NCBI GenBank assembly: GCA_964352615.1
Contig: CAYGSG010000019.1
Coordinates: forward strand, 1-42,574
DNA: 42,574 bases
Source of the DNA: OFTM382 sp964352615
GTDB lineage: Bacteria; Planctomycetota; Phycisphaerae; Phycisphaerales; UBA1924
Direction: 5' to 3'
Shown here: positions 17,442-25,377 of the stretch, piece after piece
How the letters are laid out: the number at the start of each line of letters is the position of its first letter
How positions within the stretch are numbered: the first letter of the stretch is position 1
Program-made: the position numbers and the translations under genes
The notes under the pieces: generated by a model
Database searches by the model: none
What the model saw: only the letters and a program-made list of their open reading frames with translations
What the model was told of the DNA's origin: nothing

Positions 17442-18278
17442 ATGGCCCATGCCAGCATTCCATCTCAATCCTCAGCCCCGCTGCTGCCGCCAGCGGAGCC
17501 CGCGCTTGCGGTCCATCGCTCAGCACCTGCTTACGCCGAGACCGACTGGCACGCTGCCATCGCCCCGATCGACCGAGCCAGCCTGAGCATTCTCAAGCAG
17601 ACCGAGTCCGTCGCGGTCGTGCTCGCCGCCGCCAACCTCGAAGGCTCGCCCCGACTGCTGGTTTTCAAGACCCAGCCCCAGCGGGGCCTATGGAACCGAA
17701 TCCGCGCACGCCGGGGGTGGACCCGCCTCGACCGCCACTGGAAGGGCGCTCGGCTGTTGACGCTTTCCAAGGCCTTTCCCACGGCTGAGTGTTTGGCGCT
17801 GCTGAGTTGGAAGTCGGACGATGGCATCCGGCAGCGCACGCTGGTCATGGAGGCGCTGCCGGGCACAAGCCTGCTGCACTGGCTTGAGGGTCACCGTTCG
17901 CTGCCCGCAAACGAACAGCACGCGATGGCCAGGGCCGTCGGCTCTCAGACCCGCACGCTGCTCGATGCGGGGCTGTTGAACCGCGACCACAAGCCGTCGA
18001 ACCTGATCGTCACTTCAACGACTCCGCCCAGCCTCGCGCTGATCGACACCGCCAGCATCGGCCAGACCGGCGCCCGTGCCCCCGAGCCAGTCCGCCCGCT
18101 AGCGGGCCTGATGATCGAGCCGATCGGGTGCCGGGTGGCCCCGAGGCTTGCACTGGCCATGCGCTCGCTCAAAGCCTTCGAGCCCGACCGCGCCGCCCGT
18201 CACAAGCTCTGGAGGCGGGTGGCCGCTGCCATCCGCGCCCACGGCGACCCAACGCCCAAGGACAATCCGCTGAAGTAG
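17442..18278 (+). CDS. Lipopolysaccharide (Kdo/WaaP-type) kinase-like protein
   Basis: A 278-residue protein with a small kinase fold. Candidate ATP-lysine is Lys76 in LLVFKTQ. The catalytic loop is NRDHKPSNLIV (Asp182, Lys184, Asn187), and the metal-binding Asp202 is in LALIDTA. This pattern fits the InaA/WaaP/KdkA group that phosphorylates Kdo or heptose in lipopolysaccharide. The divergent partner encodes a WaaE-like glycosyltransferase of the same pathway, which supports a lipopolysaccharide role. A small-molecule or protein kinase cannot be excluded. The first ~35 residues look disordered. No Shine-Dalgarno is seen. Confidence 0.65.
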   Translation: MAHASIPSQSSAPLLPPAEPALAVHRSAPAYAETDWHAAIAPIDRASLSILKQTESVAVVLAAANLEGSPRLLVFKTQPQRGLWNRIRARRGWTRLDRHWKGARLLTLSKAFPTAECLALLSWKSDDGIRQRTLVMEALPGTSLLHWLEGHRSLPANEQHAMARAVGSQTRTLLDAGLLNRDHKPSNLIVTSTTPPSLALIDTASIGQTGARAPEPVRPLAGLMIEPIGCRVAPRLALAMRSLKAFEPDRAARHKLWRRVAAAIRAHGDPTPKDNPLK

Positions 18279-18333
18279 AAGCGTGGTATGGGGCCTTGAC
18301 AGAACCTCACTGCCTGACTGCCTTTCTTCCTGC

Positions 18334-18339
18334 TACCCT
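18334..18339 (+). promoter_or_regulatory. Candidate -10 element of a leaderless methyltransferase transcript
   Basis: TACCCT, preceded by GC, ends exactly 6 bases before the ATG at 18346, and no Shine-Dalgarno is visible. The same GCTACCCT plus 6 bases precedes the HIT gene at 27015. A TTGACA at 18296-18301 is too far (32 bases) to be its -35. Confidence 0.4.
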
Positions 18340-18345
18340 CATCCC

Positions 18346-19170
18346 ATGTTCGGCCTCAAGACCAAGCCCGCTGCGCCCGACCCTGACAGCACCGGCGATG
18401 CACCCCTGCCCCGCCACCAGCTCGCGCACTTTCCCAGGCTCATGAACGAGGCCGACCACCCCACCAAGTGGGTCTTCCCGGCGTACCTCGACAACCCCGG
18501 TTGCCAATGGCTTCAGGCCCTCAAAGAGCTGTACGCCAACCCGATCACGTTCCCCGCATCGCTCAGCCCCGAGGCCGGGCTCATGCTTCACGGGCTCATC
18601 CGCAACCTGCAGCCGAGGATGATCGTCGAGGTCGGCTCGTTCTGCTCCGTCAGCTCGCACTGGATCGCTTCGGCTCTGCTCGAGAACGGCTACCAGCCCA
18701 AGGGCCCGCGCCCGCAGGGCGCACACCTGCAATGCTTTGATGACTTCGGCCCTGTTCACAAAGGCCCGTGGCGCGACGTCGACATGCTCACCGGCCGAAA
18801 GGAGTTCGTCACCGAACGACTCACCAAGGCCGGGCTGATGGACTTTGTCACGCTCCACCCGGGCGACAGCTCGACGCGCCTCGCCGAGATGCGCGAGACC
18901 TTCGCAAGCCAAGGCGGCGTGGACTTTGCGTTCATCGATGGCGATCACACGCTCCGCGGCGTCACCGCGGACTTCAACGCGGTCGAGCCCGTGCTCAACA
19001 CCGGCGGGTTCGTGCTGCTGCACGACACCTTCCCCGACCAGTGCAGCCACGAAGGCCCGCGCCAACTGCTCGACACCGTCCACGAGTTCGCACAAGGCCG
19101 GTACGAGGTCATCGATCTGTACCTGAGCCCGCTGAACTATGGCCTGGGCCTCATGCGCCGCGTGCGGTAG
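18346..19170 (+). CDS. Class I SAM-dependent methyltransferase (Methyltransf_24 type)
   Basis: A 274-residue protein. The SAM-binding motif I is MIVEVGSFCSVSSHWIASAL. A conserved VDFAFIDGDHTLRGVTADF motif follows, then GGFVLLHDTF. This IDGDH plus HDTF pattern is typical of the Methyltransf_24 group, often found with sugar or antibiotic O-methylation and with surface polysaccharide genes. The target is unknown, but its place after a lipopolysaccharide-type kinase and glycosyltransferase suggests a glycan substrate. The start at 18346 is chosen because it begins the conserved protein and a -10-like TACCCT lies 6 bases upstream. Confidence 0.75.
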   Translation: MFGLKTKPAAPDPDSTGDAPLPRHQLAHFPRLMNEADHPTKWVFPAYLDNPGCQWLQALKELYANPITFPASLSPEAGLMLHGLIRNLQPRMIVEVGSFCSVSSHWIASALLENGYQPKGPRPQGAHLQCFDDFGPVHKGPWRDVDMLTGRKEFVTERLTKAGLMDFVTLHPGDSSTRLAEMRETFASQGGVDFAFIDGDHTLRGVTADFNAVEPVLNTGGFVLLHDTFPDQCSHEGPRQLLDTVHEFAQGRYEVIDLYLSPLNYGLGLMRRVR

Positions 19171-19648
19171 GCGAGGGCGAATCGCCTCCTTAGGTGGCCC
19201 AACCTCTTTGGTGGCACAGGCTCTTCGGTGGCACAGGCTTGTAGCCTGTGTAGTTGAGCTTTTGATCGTGAACAGCCCTCGCGCGTTCTCACGAACGCGG
19301 CTCCGAAAGAAAGCCTCTTTGGTGGCACAGGCTTGTAGCCTGTGTCGTTGAGCTATTGATGGTGACCAGCCCCGCGTGTTTACACACGCGGCTCTGAAAG
19401 ATTGCCCGAGGGCTTGCGCCCTCGGCTAGCAGGAAGCTTCTTCCACTCGCTTGCCGGCCCCTCCAACTCTTCTCTTTCCCCTCTCTTCGACCCATCCCAT
19501 CTCGCTTACTTCTCTGTGCCTCTGTGGTGAACCTTCTTCCGTAGCAAACCATGCCCGCGCCCGTAGGAACGTGCGTGGGTATGCCACCCAACACAGCTCT
19601 CAGCGGCCTCTGCGTCCCGCTCCGCGCCTCCGCGTTCTCTCCCTCTGC
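19171..19648. other. Intergenic region filled with repeats, no gene
   Basis: No coding frame here is convincing. The first 260 bases hold a tandem repeat with hairpins (19203-19430). The rest contains pyrimidine-rich plus-strand stretches: a TCTGTGCCTCTGTGG segment near 19512-19530 and a related GCGCCTCCGCGTTC segment near 19598-19640. These look like dispersed intergenic repeat sequence. Confidence 0.6.
19203..19430. repeat. Tandem ~90-bp repeat with conserved hairpins
   Basis: Two copies (about 19224-19317 and 19318-19406) and a partial leading copy (about 19203-19222). Each full copy has a palindrome, cacaggcttgtagcctgtg (19232-19250 and 19326-19344). A second hairpin follows: cgcgttc-tcac-gaacgcg at 19282-19299, and ccgcgtgt-ttac-acacgcgg at 19372-19391. 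A third hairpin, ccgagggc-ttgc-gccctcgg, closes the array at 19406-19425. Stem changes between the copies are compensatory. Confidence 0.8.
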
Positions 19649-20362
19649 CTACTCCGCCACCTTGCTCATCGCCCAGAGCAGCTCGCGCGCAATCTGCTCG
19701 CAGCGTTCGTCGTAGGTCGCGGCCTCCCTCGGCGTGCCATCGCTCGCCTTGGGGTCCACAAACGGCAGGCTGATGCGCGCCTCGGCCCCGAGCACCGCTG
19801 GGCAGGCCTCGTCGGCATCGGAGCACACCATGACCGCTGCGAAGTTCTCACGAGGGTTGGGCGCACCTTCGCACTTCTTGCTGAAGCACGTCATCGGGGG
19901 CAGGTAGGGCGAGTACCGAACGTGGTAGATCGGGTTGGCATCGTCGGTCGTGCGGAGCACCTCAAACCCCGCCCGCTGCATGGCGGCGACGGCGCGCGGG
20001 TTGAAGGCGGTCCACTCCGTGCCGCCCGAGTAGGTGCGCACGCCCGGCAGGTCGTACCAGGTAGCCGCCGCCTGCGTCCAGAGCTGGGCCATATGGCTGC
20101 GCCGGCTGTTGTGCGTGCAGATGAAGTTGAGGTACACCGGCTCGCCCGCGTCGATCGTGGTGCGCACGTACGCGGTCAGCTTGCTGAGCGCTTCGCGCCG
20201 CTCGGGCGATATCTGGTCGAACTCGGCGGTGCGCGCCTCGACGTACTTCTCTAACTCGGGCAGCAGCGAGGCCCGCTTGTCGTCGGTAGCCGAGGCCGAA
20301 ACAGGCCAGAATGTCAACAACAAAGCCGTAATCAGAAGTGCCGGTATTCCATCGATAGCCAT
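19649..20362 (-). CDS. Exported low-molecular-weight protein-tyrosine phosphatase / arsenate reductase-like protein
   Basis: A 237-residue protein with a signal peptide (about residues 1-25, ending SASA). The mature part has the catalytic loop FICTHNSRRSH, a CX5RS P-loop with Cys82 and Arg88. Downstream are YSGGTEWTAFNPRAV and VMVCSDADEACP, which I recall from a bacterial group annotated as protein-tyrosine phosphatases or thioredoxin-type arsenate reductases. Those enzymes are usually cytoplasmic, so export is odd. No ars genes are nearby, so an arsenic role is not supported by context. An AAGGAG Shine-Dalgarno sits just before the ATG at 20362. Confidence 0.75.
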   Translation of the reverse strand: MAIDGIPALLITALLLTFWPVSASATDDKRASLLPELEKYVEARTAEFDQISPERREALSKLTAYVRTTIDAGEPVYLNFICTHNSRRSHMAQLWTQAAATWYDLPGVRTYSGGTEWTAFNPRAVAAMQRAGFEVLRTTDDANPIYHVRYSPYLPPMTCFSKKCEGAPNPRENFAAVMVCSDADEACPAVLGAEARISLPFVDPKASDGTPREAATYDERCEQIARELLWAMSKVAE

Positions 20363-20446
20363 CGGGTTCTCCTTGTCGGGTCACCCGAGCGTATCGCGAG
20401 CTTGATGCCGGCTGTGATCGAGCGTTGATGAAGTGTTGATGAAACT

Positions 20447-21310
20447 CTATCGCTCGGATTCCTCGGCCGACCACACACTCAGAAAGTCTCGCCCTGTAGA
20501 GAGCGTCATGCCTTTGATCGTACCGTCCGGCTGCACGACGCCGAAGGTGGCGTAGGGACCGCTGCCATCGCTGGTGACGAATGCGAATTGAACGCTGCCC
20601 CAGAGCGTGTTCACCCGTCCGGATTCGATCGGCGTGCCGTAGAAGCTACCGGCGAGCGTGCCGTTGTCGACCGACTTGATGGTCATGGGTGCGATGGATG
20701 GGGGAGCATCAGGAGATGGACGCAGGTCAACATCCCAGCTTCCGAGCAGCAGGCCAGCGTCGTCCCGTGCGACGCGATCCAGCACGATCTCGTTGCGGAA
20801 CTGCCACGCTTGGTTCTCGTTTCCAGCCGGACGGACTTCCTTTGTCTGGATCAGCCTATCGAGCGCGAAGACGATCGTAAGGCGAACATCGGCAGGGGCC
20901 CCGCCGTCGTTCTCTGTGCCGAGCGTAACGATCTGCCAGCCACCATCGACTTGCTCGGCGATTTCCTGAATGCGTGACTCGCTCAGTTCGACTCCCCGGC
21001 CGGAGAAAAAGGCTGACGACAACGTCTGGTTGTCTTCGGAAACTGTGAGCATCTCGCTCATCGCCACGACGCTCCCCGGATCCGTGTAGTTGAGTCGTCT
21101 GAGAACGCGTTCGCCTCCCGGCTCGATCGATATCTCAACTTCCGCCGGGATTGTGAACCGCTCGCCGCTTGAATAGTCGCGATATGTGAGCCCGCCCTCC
21201 CACTGGCCTTTCGCTTGTTTGATGAGGTCGAGAGCATCCTGCGCAAGCGCGGGAGTAACGAACAAACCCAAGAAAGACGCAGCGAGCGCGAGCGGTGATG
21301 TAGCTCTCAT
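20447..21310 (-). CDS. Secreted protein of unknown function
   Basis: A 287-residue protein with a clear signal peptide (MRATSPLALAASFLGLFVTPALAQ) and no recognised domain. The mature part begins DALDLIKQAKGQWEGGLTYRDYSSGE and then looks beta-rich, with a repeated plan: two halves each opening with a W-x-G or GSWDVDL strand. That plan resembles lipocalin-like or DUF1579-type proteins, but I cannot confirm it. The ATG at 21310 is chosen over one at 21325 because ggag lies about 9 bases before it and the signal peptide follows directly. It is divergent from the DNA methyltransferase, with 130 bases between. Confidence 0.6.
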   Translation of the reverse strand: MRATSPLALAASFLGLFVTPALAQDALDLIKQAKGQWEGGLTYRDYSSGERFTIPAEVEISIEPGGERVLRRLNYTDPGSVVAMSEMLTVSEDNQTLSSAFFSGRGVELSESRIQEIAEQVDGGWQIVTLGTENDGGAPADVRLTIVFALDRLIQTKEVRPAGNENQAWQFRNEIVLDRVARDDAGLLLGSWDVDLRPSPDAPPSIAPMTIKSVDNGTLAGSFYGTPIESGRVNTLWGSVQFAFVTSDGSGPYATFGVVQPDGTIKGMTLSTGRDFLSVWSAEESER

Positions 21311-21440
21311 GGCGTGGTTCTCCATTTCTGGTCGTGGTTCGAACGATCTGACCGATGGATGCGGGTATCTGAGCAGACCTCGCGCGGCAGGGTCTGACGG
21401 GGTGGCGCATGGGGGCAGCTTGCGCTATCGTGGGTGCTTC

Positions 21441-22385
21441 ATGCCACGCACCCCACCCACCCACAGCATCAACAAGAAGGGCCAGCTCGGCCGGGCCCGA
21501 ATCTGGGTGGGCGATTGCCGGGAGATGCTCAGCGAGATTCCCGAGGTGCGCGCGGGCAAGGTTGACCTGGTGTTCGCCGATCCGCCGTTCAATTGGAGCC
21601 GGGCGTACGACCAGTGGGACGACTCGATGCCCGAGGCCGAGTACGTGGCGTTCACCGAGGATTGGATCAGGCGGTGCTACGACGGGCTGCGCGCGGGCGG
21701 AGCGATGTGGATCAACATCCCCGACGACTGGGCCGCCGAGATCGTGGTCTACTGCAAGCGAACGCTCGGCATGAAGATGGTCAACTGGTGCGTGTGGCAC
21801 TACCGCTTCGGGCAGAACACCAAGGGCCGATTCATCAACTCCAAGGTCCACGCGCTGTACTTCGTCAAGCCCGGCAACAGGGGGAGCAAAGCAAGCGGCA
21901 AGGGATCGGGCGCTGAGCGCACATGGAACGCCGAGCCGATTCTGGAGACCTCCGACCGTCGCGCGATCTACGGCGACCCGCGCACCGAATCCAAGCGCGA
22001 CGGGATGCCCGCGGGGCTGCGTGTGCCGATGGATGTGTGGTACGGCGAGTACTGGGGCCGGGTGCAGGGCAACAACAAAGAACGCCGGGGCTACCACGAC
22101 AACCAGTTGCCCGAGGTCTATCTGGAACGGGTGATCCTGAGCTGCTCGAACCCGGGCGACGTGGTGCTTGATCCGTTCACGGGCAGCGGCACGACGGGTG
22201 TGGTGGCGCGCGAGCACGGCCGGCTTTTTGTGGGCACGGAATTCAGCGACGAGAACGCGCTGCGGGCAGCGGAACGAATCGAAGCTGGGATGATCCGCAA
22301 GGGCGTGCTCAAAGGCGTGAGCAGCGCGATCCACCCGAACCGTCGCAAGACGGGGCCGCGCACCAAGCGGGCGACTGCGACATAA
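21441..22385 (+). CDS. Orphan beta-class site-specific DNA methyltransferase
   Basis: A 314-residue amino-methyltransferase. The catalytic motif IV comes first (VDLVFADPPFNWS, DPPF at 47-50) and the SAM-binding motif I near the C-terminus (DVVLDPFTGSGTTG), the beta-class order. Between them is a target-recognition region with NWCVWHYRFGQNTKGRF and HALYFVK. DPPF suggests N6-adenine or N4-cytosine methylation of DNA. No restriction endonuclease, specificity subunit or helicase lies nearby, so it is probably a solitary methyltransferase acting in regulation or replication. The start at 21441 fits the family; a TATCGT 9 bases upstream could be its -10. Confidence 0.85.
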   Translation: MPRTPPTHSINKKGQLGRARIWVGDCREMLSEIPEVRAGKVDLVFADPPFNWSRAYDQWDDSMPEAEYVAFTEDWIRRCYDGLRAGGAMWINIPDDWAAEIVVYCKRTLGMKMVNWCVWHYRFGQNTKGRFINSKVHALYFVKPGNRGSKASGKGSGAERTWNAEPILETSDRRAIYGDPRTESKRDGMPAGLRVPMDVWYGEYWGRVQGNNKERRGYHDNQLPEVYLERVILSCSNPGDVVLDPFTGSGTTGVVAREHGRLFVGTEFSDENALRAAERIEAGMIRKGVLKGVSSAIHPNRRKTGPRTKRATAT

Positions 22386-22415
22386 CCCCGTGCTGGCCGC
22401 GCAAGAGCGACCGCC

Positions 22416-24920
22416 TCAACGCAGCAGCGGGTCCGAATCCAGGGGCTCGGCGGGCTTGATGTCCATGACGGGCTCGATGAGCTGCGCCGCCGAGGCCTCG
22501 GTGCGGAGCGTGCGCACGCCGAGTTCGTCATCGAGGTTCACGCGGTCGAATACTTCGAGCTTGCCGCCGGGTGTGGCGTTGACGATGCGGCCGCCGCGAG
22601 CCTCGATGGCCTTTCGGCAGATGGCAAAGCAGCGGACCATCTCGTCGACGTTGGGGTCGTGCCACTTCTTACCCGCCCCGAAGTAACGCGGGTCGAAATG
22701 GTTGTGGTCGTCGTCGAGCGTGCTTGTGAGTTCGAGCTTGTTGCCCGTGTCGAACGCGGCCTTGCCCGACTGGAGAACCGTATCGGGGATGTTGTAGCTG
22801 GCATCGACACCCACGAGCACAAAGTCGCGGTAGCCCATGTGCCACGCGAGTTGGAGCATCGCGGTGACGACGGTGCCGAGCCCGCGCACGCCGTGGGTGG
22901 CATCGGTCTCGAACTGCTCGCGCCAGCGGTCGGTGCGGTTGATCGAGTGGTACCAGTAGACATCCTCGCCCTCTCGCAGCAGGCCGCGGAAGCGGTTGGG
23001 AAAGAGGAACGTGCTGCCGGTGAGCTTGTTGATCTCGTGGTAGTTGTCGGGCGTGACGCGCCAGTCGAGGCTGGTGAAGTACGTCGGCCTCCACGGGGTC
23101 TTGTCGTAGGCGAGGTAGATGCGGTTGGCTGCGAACGTGGGCACGCCCCTGAGCGCATCGAAGTCGATCTTCCGAAGGCTCGGCGCGTTGCCCATGATGA
23201 CGATCTTGTTGCCGTGGCCGCTGTTGCGAAGCGTGCGCAAGCGGTCGCGCTCTTCGGCGGGTGGTGCCACCGCGCCGCCGGCTTGGGACCAGAGCTTGCG
23301 CCGGTCGGCCATCCACTCATCGAGGTTGTGTTTCTCCGGATCAAACGGCTCGAACGGATCGCCCTGCTGAGGGAGCGTCGCTGCAAACAGCAGTTCCCGC
23401 TCTCGGCCGGCCAGCTCTCGGTAGCCCTTGACCTTGGCCAGCGGGTTCTTGCGGGGCACCGAAGCGAAGCGCTCGATCGCCTGCACAACCGGATCGTTCG
23501 GCGGCAACAGGTGCTTGGCGCAGTGGTAGTGGTACATCAACGCTTCGAGCTTTTCGAGCTTCTTGCCCGGCTTCCACGCGGGAACCTCACGCACTTCACG
23601 CAGCATCGCCATCAGGAACATCACCTCGGGCGGCGAGGTCTTGATGACCGATGCCACGGCTCCGGCTCCGGTGATACGCGGCGGCAGAGCCACCGGACGG
23701 GCCGCCCGGCCCTTGGGCGCCAGCGTGATGCTCGCGGTCGAGGTCTGGCGGAAATCAGTCGGAGCGAGCGAATCCATGCGCTCACGGATTAGCCGCGCGA
23801 CCCGCTGGCCGCTGCACACCTCGCGGACGGACTTTGGCCCTACTCGCCTGAGCTTGTCGCGCAGTGCTGCGTCGTCATAGATACGGCGCATGGCGGCGAC
23901 CGCCTCAGAAGGCCGGTAGGTGGACCAGCGGTGCGCGGCGTACATCGTGTGGTTCTGCACAAGCGCGCGGTCGGCCGTCACCAGATGGTCTCGCTTGCCG
24001 ATGACCAGCGCGTTGTCCTCGTTCATGAACTCGGTGATGCCGCCCCACGACAGCGCGACCGCAGGCGTGCCCAGCGCCATGGCCTCCATCGCCGGGATGT
24101 CCCAGCCCTTGCCGCGTTCGAGCGAGACATACGCATCGGCCCGGCGGTGCAGGCTCCAGAGCTGCTCATCGCTGAAGTCTGTTCGCACCAGCATGATGTG
24201 CGGCGCGTCCTCGCTGTCAGGATCAAACGAGGCGCGGTTCGATGCCCAGATGTACTGCTCGACCATCTCATCGGGCGCGTTGGCCTTGAGCTTGAGCAGC
24301 AGCGTCGTGTCGTCCTCGGCCGTAAAGGCCTGGTTGTACGCGGCGACCAGACCCGCTGCATCCTTGCGGTTGAACGCGCTGAGCACGCTCAGGAACACGA
24401 AGCCCTTGGCACCCGCCAACGGCATCGGCTCGATGTCGTGGTGCTCGAGCCCCGGCGCGAGCGCGTGGGGGATCTTGTGCAGCATGAACCGAGGGATGCC
24501 GGACGAACTGAACGTCTCGACGTTGAACTCGGACGCGGTCCAGATCTCGTCAAAGTCCAGCGCGTGATCGACCCAGGCCTGCGGCAGGGCATCGGTCTCG
24601 AAAACCGTGTAGTTCACAAGCCGAACGCGGCCGCTGACATCCACCCGCTCGCGGAAGGGCGGGGTCTCGTGCACGACCGTGACGAAGCGCGTGTCCTGAT
24701 CGTTGGCGTGAACGGTCACGCTGCCATCGGGTCCGCGTTCGACCCGCACCGGCACGCCGCAGGCTGGGCCTACGACCTCGCAGCGGGACGTGTCGATGGC
24801 GAGCACCGGGATTCCCGCATCTCGGCAGATGTCGAGGTAGGTCCGCGCGGCGGCCGCGTAGCCGCTGTGCTCGACGAACCGACCGACCCAGACCAAGACC
24901 GTTTTGGATGTATCCCGCAT
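22416..24920 (-). CDS. Two-domain protein: GT4 glycosyltransferase plus DUF115/GT42-like domain
   Basis: An 834-residue protein. Residues about 1-400 are a GT-B family 4 glycosyltransferase: TVLVWVGRFVEHSGYA at the start, and the donor-site region RADAYVSLERGKGWDIPAMEAMALGTPAV. A helical middle of about 160 residues follows. The C-terminal part begins KIVIMGNAPSLRKIDFDALRG and continues FAANRIYL and YFTSLDWRV. It resembles the GNGPSL opening of GT42 sialyltransferases (Cst-II) and DUF115 proteins. A cell-surface glycan role is inferred. The ATG at 24920 is chosen because ggag lies 7 bases before it; the longer frame to 24965 has no such site. Confidence 0.75.
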   Translation of the reverse strand: MRDTSKTVLVWVGRFVEHSGYAAAARTYLDICRDAGIPVLAIDTSRCEVVGPACGVPVRVERGPDGSVTVHANDQDTRFVTVVHETPPFRERVDVSGRVRLVNYTVFETDALPQAWVDHALDFDEIWTASEFNVETFSSSGIPRFMLHKIPHALAPGLEHHDIEPMPLAGAKGFVFLSVLSAFNRKDAAGLVAAYNQAFTAEDDTTLLLKLKANAPDEMVEQYIWASNRASFDPDSEDAPHIMLVRTDFSDEQLWSLHRRADAYVSLERGKGWDIPAMEAMALGTPAVALSWGGITEFMNEDNALVIGKRDHLVTADRALVQNHTMYAAHRWSTYRPSEAVAAMRRIYDDAALRDKLRRVGPKSVREVCSGQRVARLIRERMDSLAPTDFRQTSTASITLAPKGRAARPVALPPRITGAGAVASVIKTSPPEVMFLMAMLREVREVPAWKPGKKLEKLEALMYHYHCAKHLLPPNDPVVQAIERFASVPRKNPLAKVKGYRELAGRERELLFAATLPQQGDPFEPFDPEKHNLDEWMADRRKLWSQAGGAVAPPAEERDRLRTLRNSGHGNKIVIMGNAPSLRKIDFDALRGVPTFAANRIYLAYDKTPWRPTYFTSLDWRVTPDNYHEINKLTGSTFLFPNRFRGLLREGEDVYWYHSINRTDRWREQFETDATHGVRGLGTVVTAMLQLAWHMGYRDFVLVGVDASYNIPDTVLQSGKAAFDTGNKLELTSTLDDDHNHFDPRYFGAGKKWHDPNVDEMVRCFAICRKAIEARGGRIVNATPGGKLEVFDRVNLDDELGVRTLRTEASAAQLIEPVMDIKPAEPLDSDPLLR

Positions 24921-25377
24921 CAAGCTGCTCCAATCCAAACCAACAAACCAAACTACCGCCCGCAACCAAGAACGAGCACCCGAGACGCAGGCGGCTCATG
25001 GATCACCCCAGCCTTGTTGTTGCCCTGAGCCGGGGCACGGAACAGACCCGTTGTCGGGCCACTTCCTACCAGAGCGTGACGTCGTGCTCCCAGCATTGGC
25101 CGCCGCATCTTGCGTGGCTGCTCGCTTGAGCCGGGCTCACGATAACCCTTGCTCCGAACAGCGTTTGCCGCCGCGTGGTTCTCATGGACGCACGCGGGAG
25201 GAATCTCTCGCCCAAGCAAGAGGATAGGGCTCCCCGGCTCGCGCGTCATGCTGCCGTCGGCTTGAGATGGCCCCATTTCCCAAGGAGAACCCGTGGCCTT
25301 GCCACGATCCTCAGGGCCGAGCCCGCCAGAGAGCCGTTGACGGGTTATCGAACGTGAGGCACCAAAGCCCCCCTGGC
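24921..25377. other. Gene-free stretch between two minus-strand genes
   Basis: I see no supported gene. Short frames exist on both strands but have no recognisable domain. A strong Shine-Dalgarno-like aaggagaaccc at about 25279-25290 is followed by GTG and only 15 codons before a stop, perhaps a gene remnant or a leader peptide. I found no match to RNase P, tmRNA, SRP RNA or a riboswitch by eye. Confidence 0.4.

Noticed and set aside
15844..17586. A 580-codon plus-strand frame opposite the helicase
   Set aside because: It is Ser/Arg-rich antisense noise with no recognised motif, and it crosses the start of the kinase gene.
18296..18301. TTGACA as the -35 of the methyltransferase promoter
   Set aside because: It is 32 bases from the TACCCT box; a usable spacer is about 16-18 bases.
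19326..19344. Possible CRISPR repeat
   Set aside because: Only two palindromic copies at a ~94-base spacing, with related rather than unique sequence between them and no cas genes.
24953..25276. A 107-codon minus-strand frame in the gene-free stretch
   Set aside because: No start signal or domain is seen, and the composition is like antisense or non-coding GC-rich sequence.
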